In this document: positions 7,958-18,657 of the stretch, piece by piece | Position numbering within the stretch: the first letter of the stretch is position 1 | How the letters are laid out: each line of letters opens with the position of its first letter | Origin: a virus | Virus record (IMG/VR): IMGVR_UViG_3300008448_000114 | Span: 1 to 53,958 of that record | DNA: 53,958 bases | Direction: 5' to 3' (one strand) | Made by a program: the position numbers and the translations under genes | Notes under the pieces: model-generated | What the model was told of the DNA's origin: nothing | The model's input: only the letters and a program-made list of their open reading frames with translations | The model's database searches: none

Positions 7958-10900
7958 TTACCTTCCTCCACCACCTCTACCGCTACCACCTCTTCCTCTT
8001 CCGCTTCCGCCACCTCTTCCACTACCTCCGCGGCTTCCTTTTTTACCTCCACTTTCTCCAGGCTCAAAAAACATCGTAAATCCTCTGCGCGTTTTCTTTT
8101 CTTGTTTTCTTTCTTCTTGAACAACCTCAGGCCTTTGCTCTTTAAGTATTTTAGTTCCAATATTTCTTAGGTCTCCACTCACCATATTTAAGAAAAACCC
8201 GAATTTCCCACCTATCATCATATTGGCAAATATGTACCCGTAAGCAGTAAGCCCTGCTGCAATAGCCGTCTCTTTGCTGTCAACTTTAGTGTCTTCACCT
8301 GATGCAGCATAGTATCTGCGTATATCGTTAACTGTTGTAGATAACCCGTGAATTGCAGATATTCCCGAGAACGAATTAACCAAATCTTCCCATCCCTTTG
8401 TTGGCTCTTCAGCACTATAGAAAGCTCTTATTGCCTCGTCATACGTCTTGCCTCCATAAATCTCAATAGGTCTTACGTTGTACATATTAAACCAAGACGC
8501 TTCTTTCTGCCTCATCTGCATCATAGCCTTTTTCCTTTGACGCTTATCCATCGTCAATAACCTCTCAGTAGCACCTTCTTTGTACATGTAAAATGCTGCC
8601 ATCCCTAATGCTGTCCTCCAAAAGAAACTTGTTTGAGGGTCTATTGCTGTTGACGCTATGCCATTAATTATAACTTCATTTACAGCTTTACTTTTAGCTT
8701 TAAGACCAGTCTTTATTGTTTCAATATACTTGTCCCATCCCTCTTTCTTGTCAAGTTCTTTAATCTTGTTTTCAACTGCTTTTGGGTCGTCATCATCTCC
8801 TGCCGCAGCATATACCGCTGCTGCCGTGCTTAGATACAGCACACCCATGTAAGACCTGAAAATAGAATAGGTTATTGACGGAACTATACCCTCAAGGACA
8901 GCCCTTGTTAAGTACTCGGCTCTTTTACCTAAAGAAAGGCCGCTTCTAGTTGAGAAGGCAAGCTTTATGTATGAGTTATACAACTGATGCTGGGTAGTTG
9001 GATACCCTTGAAGAAACCCTGTTAGAATAGCTAAAGGGTTATCTTTTGCAAGAGATATTTTACGTTTATCAGTATCAAACATATTCCTGATTCCTCTACC
9101 TAAGAACGGAGCTAAAAGCTGTTTTCTAAGAGGCTGCCTTGTAAATGAAGGCAAGGAGAATTGTCTGTCAGTAAACGAATCGGCTACCGAAGAAGCTTGA
9201 AGTACAGCATCCATATTAGATGCTCTGTAAACGCCTCTCTCATCTTTAAACTTTTGATGGTCTAAATACTCGCCTGTTATACGCTTAAACGCTTCCTCAA
9301 ACCTTGACATCCACCCGTGTTTCTTAACAGCCATATCCTGCCATGACGCTACTCTTTGCTGTCTTTGTAATTCCTCAGGAGTTTTCTTAAATTCATACAG
9401 GAAGTTATCAGCATACAAAGACATTACCTTATAGACAGGAGAGCCTGTCAAGTTAGCTATCTCTACATAGTCGTCCCATTTGTACGTTCCTGTATCTGTA
9501 GTATATCTTGATTTTTTAGGAGAAAGAAGTTGCAATATCTGATTTCCAAACTTTTTATTTTCAAAACCTAATGCAGACGTAAGTTTTCCAATATTTGCAG
9601 GGAAGTCGGCAAACAGCTGTCTTGTTACAGATATAAGCCATACCCTTGCAGCAAACGACTGAGCAGAACTCATCAGCCTAAAAGTATATCCAAAGTCATC
9701 ATTTACTACCCTTTCATTATGTGACAGATTAGCCTTAAGTCTTTCTGTAAGATTTTTATCAACACCTTCAAGATACGCAGCAGAGAACTCATTAACATCC
9801 TTAGCTGTCTTTACATCGTTGATAGCATCACCAAGACCTTTTATCTGCTGAAGGAATGGCATTACCTCTACCATTAGATTCAATGCCTTCATATTATGAA
9901 GGAGGACTTTGTTTGCGTCAAGGTCTATCGTTCCAGTCTCTCCTGACCGTGATATGGTCTGCCCCTTATCAATACCAAGATTTGAGAACTGGCCATTTAG
10001 GTACGCCATAGGGTCTGTTACCTCTGTTACTGTCTTATCCCCGTAAACTCTTATTGGGAAATAGTTTTTAACAGAAGCTCCCATATTGCCTACTATAACC
10101 TGTGCAGCCTCAAATGTTTCTCTATTTTGATTGATATGCTCTCTCCATCCGGCTAATCCTTCTTTTTGCTTATCTGTAAGCAAGTCCATAAGCTTACCCT
10201 CTGTCAGGTCTTTAAGCGTAGTTGTGCCTCCATTCGTAAGGGCAGCATAAGCTATCGCATCCATAAACTTATTGTTGTTTCCTTCAAGAGATTTAAAGGA
10301 TACGCCACCCTTAGTGAAGTAATCGAACATCGTACCTTCCATGAACGTTACCCCTTTCTCTCCAGCCTTAACTTCAAATATGTTCCTCTGAAGAACTCTG
10401 TCAATAATCTGAGCAGGGTTATTTGAGATATGGTCTATCTGATGGGCAACAATAGCTGCCATCCTTACCGATATATCATTCAAGAATGAAGCAGCACGAC
10501 CTTCTCTTAATTTGTTCCTAAGACTCATTCCAAGTATTGAGCCGGACACATCGTATGTCTTCAGAACTTGACCTATCGCCTTTTTGATGGTTGCATGGTT
10601 GCTTTTATCAGAAAACGCAATCATTGCCGTTTGAAGCTGACCAAGTTTTGATTGAGTCTTAACCATAGCGGCATCAATAGATGCAGCCATAGGGCCAAAG
10701 ATTTCTCTTTCAAGGTATCCCATATTAAGGCGGTCAAATTCGTTATACAACTCGTAATCAAGTGCTGTTATCTTTAGAAGGTCTAAATTACGAGATATGG
10801 CATCAGCCGAAGGTGTTGCTCCCTCTACATCAGTAAACGTTCTTGCAAAGTTTCTGAAAGCATTTTGTACAAAACCTGTTAATCCTGTTGCTGTTATTTC

Positions 10901-13900
10901 ATTTCTTCTTGCAGCAATTTCAGTACCCCACTTGTATCCACCATCTCTTTGTTTCCATCTTAATGCTTTAACATACTCGGTATATACCATATTGCTATAG
11001 TTTCCATAGTCGTACACCTGAGATAGCGCAGACGACAGGCTAAGCATATTTGCCGGACTTAAATTGCTTAAGTAATCATCCGACAGAGACGTCATAAAGC
11101 TAAGGAACTGCTGATATAGCACTCCGTTTGGTATTTTATTTCTTATATCGGAAAGCTCATCTGCTAGCTCTGTTTTTATCTTACCTACAAGAGCTGTTGT
11201 TTCTATTTTAATATCCTGCTCTTTATCAGCAATTATTCTGTTTATATCCCCTAAGTCTGTAAGCATCAGTACACCATACTGTTGCATGATGTCTGCTTGT
11301 TGCTGTGGAGTAAGCGCGGATATATTGTTCTTTCTTTCTTGTACATCTTCAACAGCTTTTTTAAGCTCCATCATCTTCTTGTAGTCAAGCATTGACAAAG
11401 TCTGCGTATTAGCCTTATTTATAAGGTCTTTTATTTTAGTCAACAGACTCTTATGCTCGTCGGCTATTTTTTGCTGATTAGACGGAGATATTGAATTAAG
11501 TATATCTATCGCATCTTGTATTGACCCTAATTTTAGAGCAACAATATCTTTGATGTGTCCGTTTAGTTTTGACAATTCCTCAAGAGATGCACTGCTATCA
11601 GGAAGTTCAGATAAAGGGAATCCAAGTATAGCTTTTACCTTATCAAAATACTCTCCAGAATACTTTGTAGATGAAGCTGTTTCAAGTCTGTCAAATGACT
11701 TTTGCACATCAGCAAGAACTTTTTTTCTGTATGCTTTTTCTACGACTTTTGATATTTCAGTAGCTCCTTTATCTACTGCTGTCATTATATCGTCTCTTGA
11801 GAAAATATTATCATTTAAGTCTTTGATAATTGCTTTTATCTGCCCTGTAGTAAGTTGAGCTCCTCTTCCATATCTATTTTGGAAATCTTTAAGTATCAAC
11901 TTAACAGCATCTTCAATCTTTTTAGCTCTGTCTTTTACATCCTTTATAGCACGTATCTGATTGGATACAGCATTTTTAATCCATTGAGAACTGGTCATAT
12001 TAACCATATCCTCTCCTTCAAACATTTGTCTATTAGCAGCAGGGAATGAAGCCCTTACGGCATCAGAAGCGATAGCAGGAGCAAGGCTCATCATGTCTAT
12101 CCAGGACACTCCGGCAGGAACAGTTCCGTTTGCATACATCCTGTCAATGGATGCTTTTACCTGACCAAGTACGGTATCGTATGCCTGTTTTGCTGTAGTC
12201 TTTGTTCTGCTGCCTACATTTGCATTTGCTATATTTTGAGCCGCCTGATTTGCGCCAGTTACAATAGCTTGGGTGCTTGGGGACGCAAATGCTTGGCTTA
12301 TCCTGCGCTGTCTTGCTGCCGCTTGCTCTGCTATCTTGCGCTCATTATACGCCTCTCCTACATAATTCTCTATTTGCTTCTGTACAGCATTATTATTGAA
12401 CTTTCCTGTTGCATTTGCTATAACAGCAGCAGATACTTCTGATGTAGCTATAGTTCTTGCTTCTTCAAGTGTTCTGCCTTTAGACAGCTCTCTTTGCATT
12501 ACAGCATTAGCAAGGTCAATCATTTGAGACTTAAATGATGGCTCTTGCTGTCTTGCCATGAATTGAGTTTGCTGCTCTATCTCCACAGCGTTCTCATCAA
12601 ATACCACATAATTGGACCCTCTTGATGTTGCTGATGTTGCTCCACGAGATATGCTTTCTGCTGGATATTTTATACCATCAATCCCGTTTTCAAGAAGTAA
12701 TAATGACGCCTCCTTATCGCTACCAATAGTTCTAGACAACTGTAAATATATGTTTTCTCCAGTTGTTTTTAATCCTGGCGTGTCTTCTGTTTTAAATCTA
12801 TTTTTAAATCCATCAACTTTTTTATCTATCTTTTCAATTATATCATTAAATCCTTCCTTATCCCACTCCAGCCAATTATATTCAGATGGCTGTTTGCCTT
12901 TATGCAGTGTAACATCATATAGAGAACCTCCTTCTTTAATAGAATACCTGCCTGATTTAAAGTCGTTTATTACATCCTCAAGCGAGTTTAATCTATCGTT
13001 CTTTATCTCATCTGTCCATGAAGTGTCTTCTATTACTTGTTTATGGTCTTCTAGGCTTTTAAGTATTTTGTTTTTATCAAAACCTTGATAAAGCCCAACT
13101 GAAACTTTATAAAGTCCTTCTCCTTCATTATATCCTTTTTTATAAGCACCAATTGTCGCATACAATTCATCATCAACTTCTTTCCCATCTTTTAATAAAT
13201 TACTTGAAGATAATGTCCTCCTATAAGTTTCTGCAATATCTTTTACATCCGTAAAGTATAAACCCCATCCAAAAGCCTGCACTCCTTCGCCTGTTCCTAT
13301 CTTTTCTGTAGTAAACTTACCAAAGCTATAAGGGCTTCCGTGATATGCTTTTACCTCAAACAGCTTATCCCTGTCCGACATCTTATTGAAAGTAACAGCC
13401 TCTCCTGCAAGTAATGATGCGTTGGCTCGGTTAAGGAACTCATCAAGCGTAAGCAGGTCTAACTCTACCTTGCTAAGATTAAATATTCCTACATACTGAG
13501 ACAGCTTACCTATCAACCTCCTTAACCAGTTTCTAAACCCTTGCTTCTGCACCTCATTAAAAAACTGCTCTCCTCTGTCACCAATAGCGGTAGCCAAAGC
13601 CTCGTTCTCCATCTCTTCAGTAGATAATCCTTCATACAACGGGTCTGCTTGCAGCTTATCCATGTATTCACTATCACGAATCAGCTCACGACCACGATTG
13701 TAAACCTCAGGAGCAATCTCCTTAGCAGCATTCAACCACAGATGCCCGAACTCATGAATAGGCGTATTATAGTTAGCGTAGTCAGGATTCAGATACACGT
13801 CACCATTCAATACCCTACCATAAACCACACCACCCTTCGTCATCAGGTCCCTTGCAGCTTCATCTTTTAATGCTGCCTGGAAGCCTTTCTTATCCATTAT

Positions 13901-16900
13901 AACCTTGACATTAGGGAATGCTTTTTTAAGCCTATCTGTAAGCGTTTTAACGGCCTTTTTATTTGCTGTATTTGCAGGTGCGTTGGATTTGTTAATCGCA
14001 TCAATTAAGGCGTTTCTTGCCTCTACTACGCGATTATTTGCTTCTGATATGACAGGAGGTATAACAGGAATAGGAGCTGCGTAATTAGTTCCAGTCATCC
14101 ATTGTTTAACCTTGTCAACAACTTGTTGCCCCATCTGCCTAACAGCACGCTCTTCTCCTTCTGTTACCTGCTGAGCCAGTTCATCCATTAACTGAACTTC
14201 CTGACCAGGATTTATTGTCCTTGTATAGTTCTGTATTACGGGAGTATTGTCGGGGAGTCCTGTTATTTCTTGGACTGCTTGCTGCGCTTGGCTGCCGAAA
14301 TTGCGATTGCGAGCATCTGCTGCCTGCTGCGTGGTTTGCCCGACGCCCCCTTCTCCTTGCCCGATTTTTTGTTGTCCTTGCTCAACTCCCGTAGGTTGTA
14401 TGAGATTGCTTGGTTGACCGCCTTCTTGCTGCGGCCTTGTGCTGATTTCAGTGGCATATTGTTGTGAATTTAAGTAACGTGATTTTAATGTTTCAAGGTC
14501 ATTTAACCTTTGTGTAAGATTTTCTACATCTGCCATCCTGTTAGAGTAAGGCATATCATTCTGTAAGGCAAACTCATAATCTACTTTAGCCTTCTCTATC
14601 AGGTCTTTAGTGTTCTGTATTTTGGTAGCTAAAAACATTTCAGGATTAGATACAATAGACGCTTCATTAGCCCTAGCAGCATTGCTGTTCTTCTCATTAG
14701 CTACGTACAAATCCCTTAATCTGTTAGAGAAACTCATCCTGTCAATAGGAGTCATATCCACCTCTTCAGCTTGAGCTGTTTGCTTTTGTTCTTCTGTCCT
14801 TGCATCAAGGATGCCATTATTCCCTATCATCGTATCAGACAAGCCAAAATAGTCGTAGATAAGCGTCTTCATTTCAGTAGGCTCAATAGCAAACTGCTGT
14901 TCAGCATATTCTACATCATTTAAAGCCTTATCAGCGTTCTGCATATATGTCTCTATTACTTGAGCAGACGCTTCAGGAGACACCTGTCCGTTCTCTACCA
15001 TTGTGCTTATCTCCTTAGCCTTAACAATATTATCAAGAGCTATTGTCCTTTGTTGCATCGTAGTTTTAGGACTAAAGTTCATCGACATAGCCGTAGGAAG
15101 CCATACGTCTCTTACCATCTCATAAACAGGAAGATTAAGCTCGGACTCTTTTATATTGCCGGACTCTACCTCCTGAATGACTTTAAGTATAGGTGCTATG
15201 TTTTCTTTTTGAGTAAGAGCAGATATAACAAAAGCCTCTTCCTTTGTAATGTTAAGTTCTTTGTTTTTGACAAGCTGTTTCCTTATCTCCTCTTGTGCCG
15301 TATTCCTGTTCTTCATATTTTGGGCAAGTTTTGTACCTCCCCTAAATATGGCAGATGTGCCTATCATTGTAATCAACATATCAAGACTCTGCTGTGCCGT
15401 AAATACCGTAGGATTAAACGTAGCATTCGTCATTGTGTTGAACGTGCTTTGCAATATTGCATTGCCTTTATCTGCAACCTCTTCTTCTAAATATTCAAGA
15501 GAGCCTGACTTTAAAACCCTTCCTGTTCTTTTTGCAAATAACCTGGCATACTCTTTAAATGCTTGAGCCCTTGTTTGCGGAGACATGATACGCTTAATCA
15601 AGTCTTTCGTAAGAACAGACTTACCCCTTCTTAATCCAAGAAGAGATGTTTCTCTTGTAATCATTTCGGAGAAAAATTCAATCCCATTATAAAGCTGAGA
15701 ATAAACTATCTGTTCTATCCCCGTTAATCCAGCATCAGCAGCTTCTCTCATGGCTCTACCTGTTCCTGTTGCAGCAAGATACGCATATCCTCCTGCCGGT
15801 CCACCTGCGATAAAAGCTCCTGAAAATGCCAGCATTTGAGGAAGGGCTTCTCCAATTTGTCCTACAATCTTTCCAGCATAACTATCAGCCTCTATATTTG
15901 TTTCAATCCTATTTTTATACTCTCTTATTGATGCTGATACGTTTGCAGCATTAGGGTTGTATCCACTCCAGTCAAAAGATGAAAGCTTATTGCCTGTTTC
16001 GCGAATACCTTCCATCATCCCTCTTATAGTATTTATAGACTTAATAGCAAATATTATATTTTTAGGAGTGCTTTTATTAAGTGTAGTTACATCCTGCGTT
16101 AATGGTGACAGCAAAGGAAAGCTGTACATATTAGTGTCGGTAAACTTGCTATTGTAGTTATCGTCAATCTCATGAAGTCGGTTTAACACAAATTTGCCTC
16201 TTTCGCTAAAAAGAGCACTTTCGTTAAATATCTTTAAACTTCCATTGTAAGAGTTTACCTTCTTTTCAAAGTCAGGCATATTCTCACTCAAAAATGCTTT
16301 AAGTTCTTTTTCAGGGAAAAGACTTTTAGCTCTTTTAGCTACCTGGTCAAGTTTTAATAACTGCTCATTTGTGCTTTCTATAACCTCTGGATTATTCAAC
16401 ATCAAATCCTTACCGGTAGTGTTTAAGAACTCAATATCGTCTGGCTTAAGGTCTGCATATCTATCTTTGTAGTTGCTCCCTTTCTCCATAAGGAACGACT
16501 TAAGTTTAATGTATCTTACAGCATCTCTAACGTTCTTATCATCGCTATTTTCAAGTGCATTGTATCCGTCATTTAACTCTTTAAGCGCAACTGTATATCC
16601 TGACTGATTATTTATCTTAAGTATTCCTGCTTCTATCAATGACTGGCTTATTTCAAGGTCTATTTTAGCGTCTTTAAAACCGCCTATAACTCCTTCTACT
16701 TCAGGAAGGAAATCTTTTAAAGTAGCATATATTGTTTCAATATCCTTGTTGTCAAGTTTTGTTTTAGCGGCATCTACAAGACTTGCCATGCCCTCTATGC
16801 TGTTAAGATACATGCCCTTTCTTCCGCCTGCCTCATCAAGTATCTGTTGCATAGCAGGTATAAGTTGAGGATTCTTTTTTACCTCAAGAGCAAGAACACC

Positions 16901-18337
16901 ATTATTTATCTTTTGAACTTCCTTACCAAGACCAGTACGCACAAGCTCCTTAAGTAAGAACTCGCCACCTTCAGCAGTTTTAGATAGTAGTGTAAATGGT
17001 GATGTCGCAATACCACCAACAGCCTCCAATAATCTTTCATACGCATCATCGTCTGATTTGCTTTGCTGTCTTATTTCTGCCCATTTCTGTTCAAATTCAT
17101 TTGTAAAGGTAGCCGCTGTCAATACCAACTTAAACCAGTCGGGTGTCTTTTTATCAGACATTAATCCTGTATAGGCAGAAGCAACATTATTCATTTGCTT
17201 GTTTCTATCATCTCCAAGCGTTTTTATCTTAATGTCGGCTTCAGCTCTTGTTAATGAACCTTCTGTTACTTGAGTCTCTATGTCAGATACTCGGTCATCA
17301 AAGTTTACAATTAAGTCGTAATCATATTTAATGGATATTGGCGTTACTTTTTTATAGTTTGCTACAGGAATAAACTGCCCTGTAGATTGGTCATATACTC
17401 CATCTATATCTTTAACTTTCTCTACAATCTTAACTTGCTTTCCTTCGCTGTTAAGTACCGGATTACCTTGCTCATCTACCTTGTTGGTAGCCCTATAATA
17501 CATAGGCTTTGCAAAAGGGGCCATTGTATTTGAATTATACCCATACAATGTAAACCCTCTGAATATGTCACCATCTTTTACTTTATCTTTTTCAAAAGCA
17601 TCTACAAATCCTTCAAATGTATTTATGCCTTTTTGATAGGTCTTCTGTGCCATATCCTCGTACTCAGGAACCGTGTCATCTCCCTGGTGAGTAGAAACCC
17701 TCTCCCATAACTCTCCATTCAATAAACGTCTCCATCTTTCAGTAGAAGCCTTTAGATTTCTTTGTACAATATAGTCAGTAGCCTTTACCTGCTTTATAGT
17801 AGGATTATTATCCTTTATGTAAGACATATTGGTATCTTTCTGATATGTCTCATATTCCTTTTTATACTTTTGTTCAATATCTCTTGTGCCTTGTCTTATT
17901 TGTCTATCCCTTCTTCTTTGGCTCTTTTTATCATTGCCTGGGTTGCGCTCAAAGGCCTGCTGTTGTAAAGTTTCTATTTCAGCGTCTTTCTGAACCTTTA
18001 ACTCTTCTGCCTTCTTTAACTTCTCTTCCTCTGTTGGAGGGTCAGGCAACTTCTCATTCTGTATTGTTTGTAAAGCGTCTTTAGGAAGCTCTGTATAAAC
18101 TTTGTCATCAACAACATAACCCTCTGCTTTCGTTTCTGTTGCTACAGGCTTTAATGACTGATAGATGTCCTTTGCCTGCTTGTCCTGCATGAAGGTTTCA
18201 TCTTCTTCTACTTTACCAAACTCTGTATTGGTAATAGAATCTAATTCAAATAAAGACGCTTCCGATGGTCCGACAAGAGGTTCTTGAATATCTTGTAATT
18301 CAGGATTGATGAATTGTTCGTTTAAGTCTTGAGTCAT
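7958..18337 (-). CDS. Giant polyvalent internal virion protein (metallopeptidase + ART-like), 3459 aa
   Basis: One uninterrupted frame encodes 3459 residues. Residues 1-800 are mostly charged helix. A Gly/Ala-rich hydrophobic stretch lies near 830-860. A zincin-type metallopeptidase motif, HEFGHLW, sits at 1528-1534 with a preceding VYGRVLNGDVYLNP strand, as in the peptidase domains of phage polyvalent proteins. It is followed at about 1665-1850 by an ADP-ribosyltransferase-like domain: AYHGSPYSFGKF (His1666), FGWGLYFTD and a late SNYVVFDENAVEI motif. Long helical regions follow, then two hydrophobic segments near 3160 and 3240, and a Gly/Arg (RGG-type) tail from about 3420. Size and place suggest a protein packaged and injected with DNA. 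I see no RNA polymerase DxDxD-type motif. Confidence 0.9.
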   Translation of the reverse strand: MTQDLNEQFINPELQDIQEPLVGPSEASLFELDSITNTEFGKVEEDETFMQDKQAKDIYQSLKPVATETKAEGYVVDDKVYTELPKDALQTIQNEKLPDPPTEEEKLKKAEELKVQKDAEIETLQQQAFERNPGNDKKSQRRRDRQIRQGTRDIEQKYKKEYETYQKDTNMSYIKDNNPTIKQVKATDYIVQRNLKASTERWRRLLNGELWERVSTHQGDDTVPEYEDMAQKTYQKGINTFEGFVDAFEKDKVKDGDIFRGFTLYGYNSNTMAPFAKPMYYRATNKVDEQGNPVLNSEGKQVKIVEKVKDIDGVYDQSTGQFIPVANYKKVTPISIKYDYDLIVNFDDRVSDIETQVTEGSLTRAEADIKIKTLGDDRNKQMNNVASAYTGLMSDKKTPDWFKLVLTAATFTNEFEQKWAEIRQQSKSDDDAYERLLEAVGGIATSPFTLLSKTAEGGEFLLKELVRTGLGKEVQKINNGVLALEVKKNPQLIPAMQQILDEAGGRKGMYLNSIEGMASLVDAAKTKLDNKDIETIYATLKDFLPEVEGVIGGFKDAKIDLEISQSLIEAGILKINNQSGYTVALKELNDGYNALENSDDKNVRDAVRYIKLKSFLMEKGSNYKDRYADLKPDDIEFLNTTGKDLMLNNPEVIESTNEQLLKLDQVAKRAKSLFPEKELKAFLSENMPDFEKKVNSYNGSLKIFNESALFSERGKFVLNRLHEIDDNYNSKFTDTNMYSFPLLSPLTQDVTTLNKSTPKNIIFAIKSINTIRGMMEGIRETGNKLSSFDWSGYNPNAANVSASIREYKNRIETNIEADSYAGKIVGQIGEALPQMLAFSGAFIAGGPAGGYAYLAATGTGRAMREAADAGLTGIEQIVYSQLYNGIEFFSEMITRETSLLGLRRGKSVLTKDLIKRIMSPQTRAQAFKEYARLFAKRTGRVLKSGSLEYLEEEVADKGNAILQSTFNTMTNATFNPTVFTAQQSLDMLITMIGTSAIFRGGTKLAQNMKNRNTAQEEIRKQLVKNKELNITKEEAFVISALTQKENIAPILKVIQEVESGNIKESELNLPVYEMVRDVWLPTAMSMNFSPKTTMQQRTIALDNIVKAKEISTMVENGQVSPEASAQVIETYMQNADKALNDVEYAEQQFAIEPTEMKTLIYDYFGLSDTMIGNNGILDARTEEQKQTAQAEEVDMTPIDRMSFSNRLRDLYVANEKNSNAARANEASIVSNPEMFLATKIQNTKDLIEKAKVDYEFALQNDMPYSNRMADVENLTQRLNDLETLKSRYLNSQQYATEISTRPQQEGGQPSNLIQPTGVEQGQQKIGQGEGGVGQTTQQAADARNRNFGSQAQQAVQEITGLPDNTPVIQNYTRTINPGQEVQLMDELAQQVTEGEERAVRQMGQQVVDKVKQWMTGTNYAAPIPVIPPVISEANNRVVEARNALIDAINKSNAPANTANKKAVKTLTDRLKKAFPNVKVIMDKKGFQAALKDEAARDLMTKGGVVYGRVLNGDVYLNPDYANYNTPIHEFGHLWLNAAKEIAPEVYNRGRELIRDSEYMDKLQADPLYEGLSTEEMENEALATAIGDRGEQFFNEVQKQGFRNWLRRLIGKLSQYVGIFNLSKVELDLLTLDEFLNRANASLLAGEAVTFNKMSDRDKLFEVKAYHGSPYSFGKFTTEKIGTGEGVQAFGWGLYFTDVKDIAETYRRTLSSSNLLKDGKEVDDELYATIGAYKKGYNEGEGLYKVSVGLYQGFDKNKILKSLEDHKQVIEDTSWTDEIKNDRLNSLEDVINDFKSGRYSIKEGGSLYDVTLHKGKQPSEYNWLEWDKEGFNDIIEKIDKKVDGFKNRFKTEDTPGLKTTGENIYLQLSRTIGSDKEASLLLLENGIDGIKYPAESISRGATSATSRGSNYVVFDENAVEIEQQTQFMARQQEPSFKSQMIDLANAVMQRELSKGRTLEEARTIATSEVSAAVIANATGKFNNNAVQKQIENYVGEAYNERKIAEQAAARQRRISQAFASPSTQAIVTGANQAAQNIANANVGSRTKTTAKQAYDTVLGQVKASIDRMYANGTVPAGVSWIDMMSLAPAIASDAVRASFPAANRQMFEGEDMVNMTSSQWIKNAVSNQIRAIKDVKDRAKKIEDAVKLILKDFQNRYGRGAQLTTGQIKAIIKDLNDNIFSRDDIMTAVDKGATEISKVVEKAYRKKVLADVQKSFDRLETASSTKYSGEYFDKVKAILGFPLSELPDSSASLEELSKLNGHIKDIVALKLGSIQDAIDILNSISPSNQQKIADEHKSLLTKIKDLINKANTQTLSMLDYKKMMELKKAVEDVQERKNNISALTPQQQADIMQQYGVLMLTDLGDINRIIADKEQDIKIETTALVGKIKTELADELSDIRNKIPNGVLYQQFLSFMTSLSDDYLSNLSPANMLSLSSALSQVYDYGNYSNMVYTEYVKALRWKQRDGGYKWGTEIAARRNEITATGLTGFVQNAFRNFARTFTDVEGATPSADAISRNLDLLKITALDYELYNEFDRLNMGYLEREIFGPMAASIDAAMVKTQSKLGQLQTAMIAFSDKSNHATIKKAIGQVLKTYDVSGSILGMSLRNKLREGRAASFLNDISVRMAAIVAHQIDHISNNPAQIIDRVLQRNIFEVKAGEKGVTFMEGTMFDYFTKGGVSFKSLEGNNNKFMDAIAYAALTNGGTTTLKDLTEGKLMDLLTDKQKEGLAGWREHINQNRETFEAAQVIVGNMGASVKNYFPIRVYGDKTVTEVTDPMAYLNGQFSNLGIDKGQTISRSGETGTIDLDANKVLLHNMKALNLMVEVMPFLQQIKGLGDAINDVKTAKDVNEFSAAYLEGVDKNLTERLKANLSHNERVVNDDFGYTFRLMSSAQSFAARVWLISVTRQLFADFPANIGKLTSALGFENKKFGNQILQLLSPKKSRYTTDTGTYKWDDYVEIANLTGSPVYKVMSLYADNFLYEFKKTPEELQRQQRVASWQDMAVKKHGWMSRFEEAFKRITGEYLDHQKFKDERGVYRASNMDAVLQASSVADSFTDRQFSLPSFTRQPLRKQLLAPFLGRGIRNMFDTDKRKISLAKDNPLAILTGFLQGYPTTQHQLYNSYIKLAFSTRSGLSLGKRAEYLTRAVLEGIVPSITYSIFRSYMGVLYLSTAAAVYAAAGDDDDPKAVENKIKELDKKEGWDKYIETIKTGLKAKSKAVNEVIINGIASTAIDPQTSFFWRTALGMAAFYMYKEGATERLLTMDKRQRKKAMMQMRQKEASWFNMYNVRPIEIYGGKTYDEAIRAFYSAEEPTKGWEDLVNSFSGISAIHGLSTTVNDIRRYYAASGEDTKVDSKETAIAAGLTAYGYIFANMMIGGKFGFFLNMVSGDLRNIGTKILKEQRPEVVQEERKQEKKTRRGFTMFFEPGESGGKKGSRGGSGRGGGSGRGRGGSGRGGGGR

Positions 18338-18341
18338 AGAA

Positions 18342-18349
18342 CAAATATA
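18342..18349 (-). promoter_or_regulatory. TATATTTG element four bases before the giant gene's ATG
   Basis: Reading leftwards TATATTTG is followed by TTCT and then the ATG at 18337. The -7 box of Bacteroidota promoters normally lies about 5-8 bases before the transcript start, so the mRNA would begin at or beside the start codon (leaderless). No TTTG is found at the expected -33 spacing. The same octamer recurs before other left-going genes (28431, 38764, 40927, 49004). Confidence 0.5.
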
Positions 18350-18428
18350 AGAATTGTTAAGAATATAGTATATGGATTATTTAAACACAATGGAGGTTTT
18401 TCCCTGCACTTAACAGCGCGGCGACCAA

Positions 18429-18452
18429 AAAAGCGTGAGTCGTTGCTTTTTA
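18429..18452. terminator. Possible bidirectional hairpin AAAAAGC/GCTTTTT
   Basis: AAAAAGC and GCTTTTT flank about ten bases and form a hairpin whose A/T arms would supply a U-run in either direction. It lies between the small-RNA terminator upstream and the giant gene. This is weak evidence, since a 7-bp A/T-rich match can arise by chance in such DNA. Confidence 0.3.
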
Positions 18453-18534
18453 GCTCATCCAACCAAAGATTCCCTACCCCTGCTACTCCAATACTAACAA
18501 AAAAATACACGGGCTTGTCAGTATCAGTAATTAT

Positions 18535-18657
18535 TTATAGGAGGAACAGCTTTTGCCCATATATCATCATGTGCAGGTACTCGTTGTCACCTCTAAGACA
18601 GAGCGAGATATTTTCTGTTCCTATCACCACCAAGCCCTTCCTGAAAATTAACTTCAT
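18535..18657 (-). CDS. Possible 40-aa ORF in the intergenic region
   Basis: A left-going frame from the ATG at 18657 encodes 40 residues beginning MKLIFRKGLVVIG and ending YGQKLFLL. Its ATG overlaps the stop of an 11-codon His-rich frame (MKHIHEDSHRQ) in TAATG form, as elsewhere in the late region. Against it, there is no A-rich leader. The same bases also form nested helices (GGGCTTG with CAAGCCC; AGGAACAG with CTGTTCCT), so a structured RNA is an equally good reading. After its stop the frame stays open for 66 more codons. Confidence 0.25.
   Translation of the reverse strand: MKLIFRKGLVVIGTENISLCLRGDNEYLHMMIYGQKLFLL

Noticed and set aside
7876-8160. Minus-strand 94-codon frame rich in Glu/Val/Lys
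   Set aside because: It is an out-of-frame reading of the Gly/Arg-coding low-complexity end of the giant gene.
14263-14467. Overlapping frames on both strands inside the giant gene (including a Lys-rich 64-residue one)
   Set aside because: They lie wholly inside a continuous domain-bearing reading frame and have no separate start signals.
7958-18337. Giant protein as an N4-type virion RNA polymerase
   Set aside because: Size is suggestive, but I found no polymerase metal-binding Asp motifs. The recognisable domains are a metallopeptidase and an ADP-ribosyltransferase-like fold.
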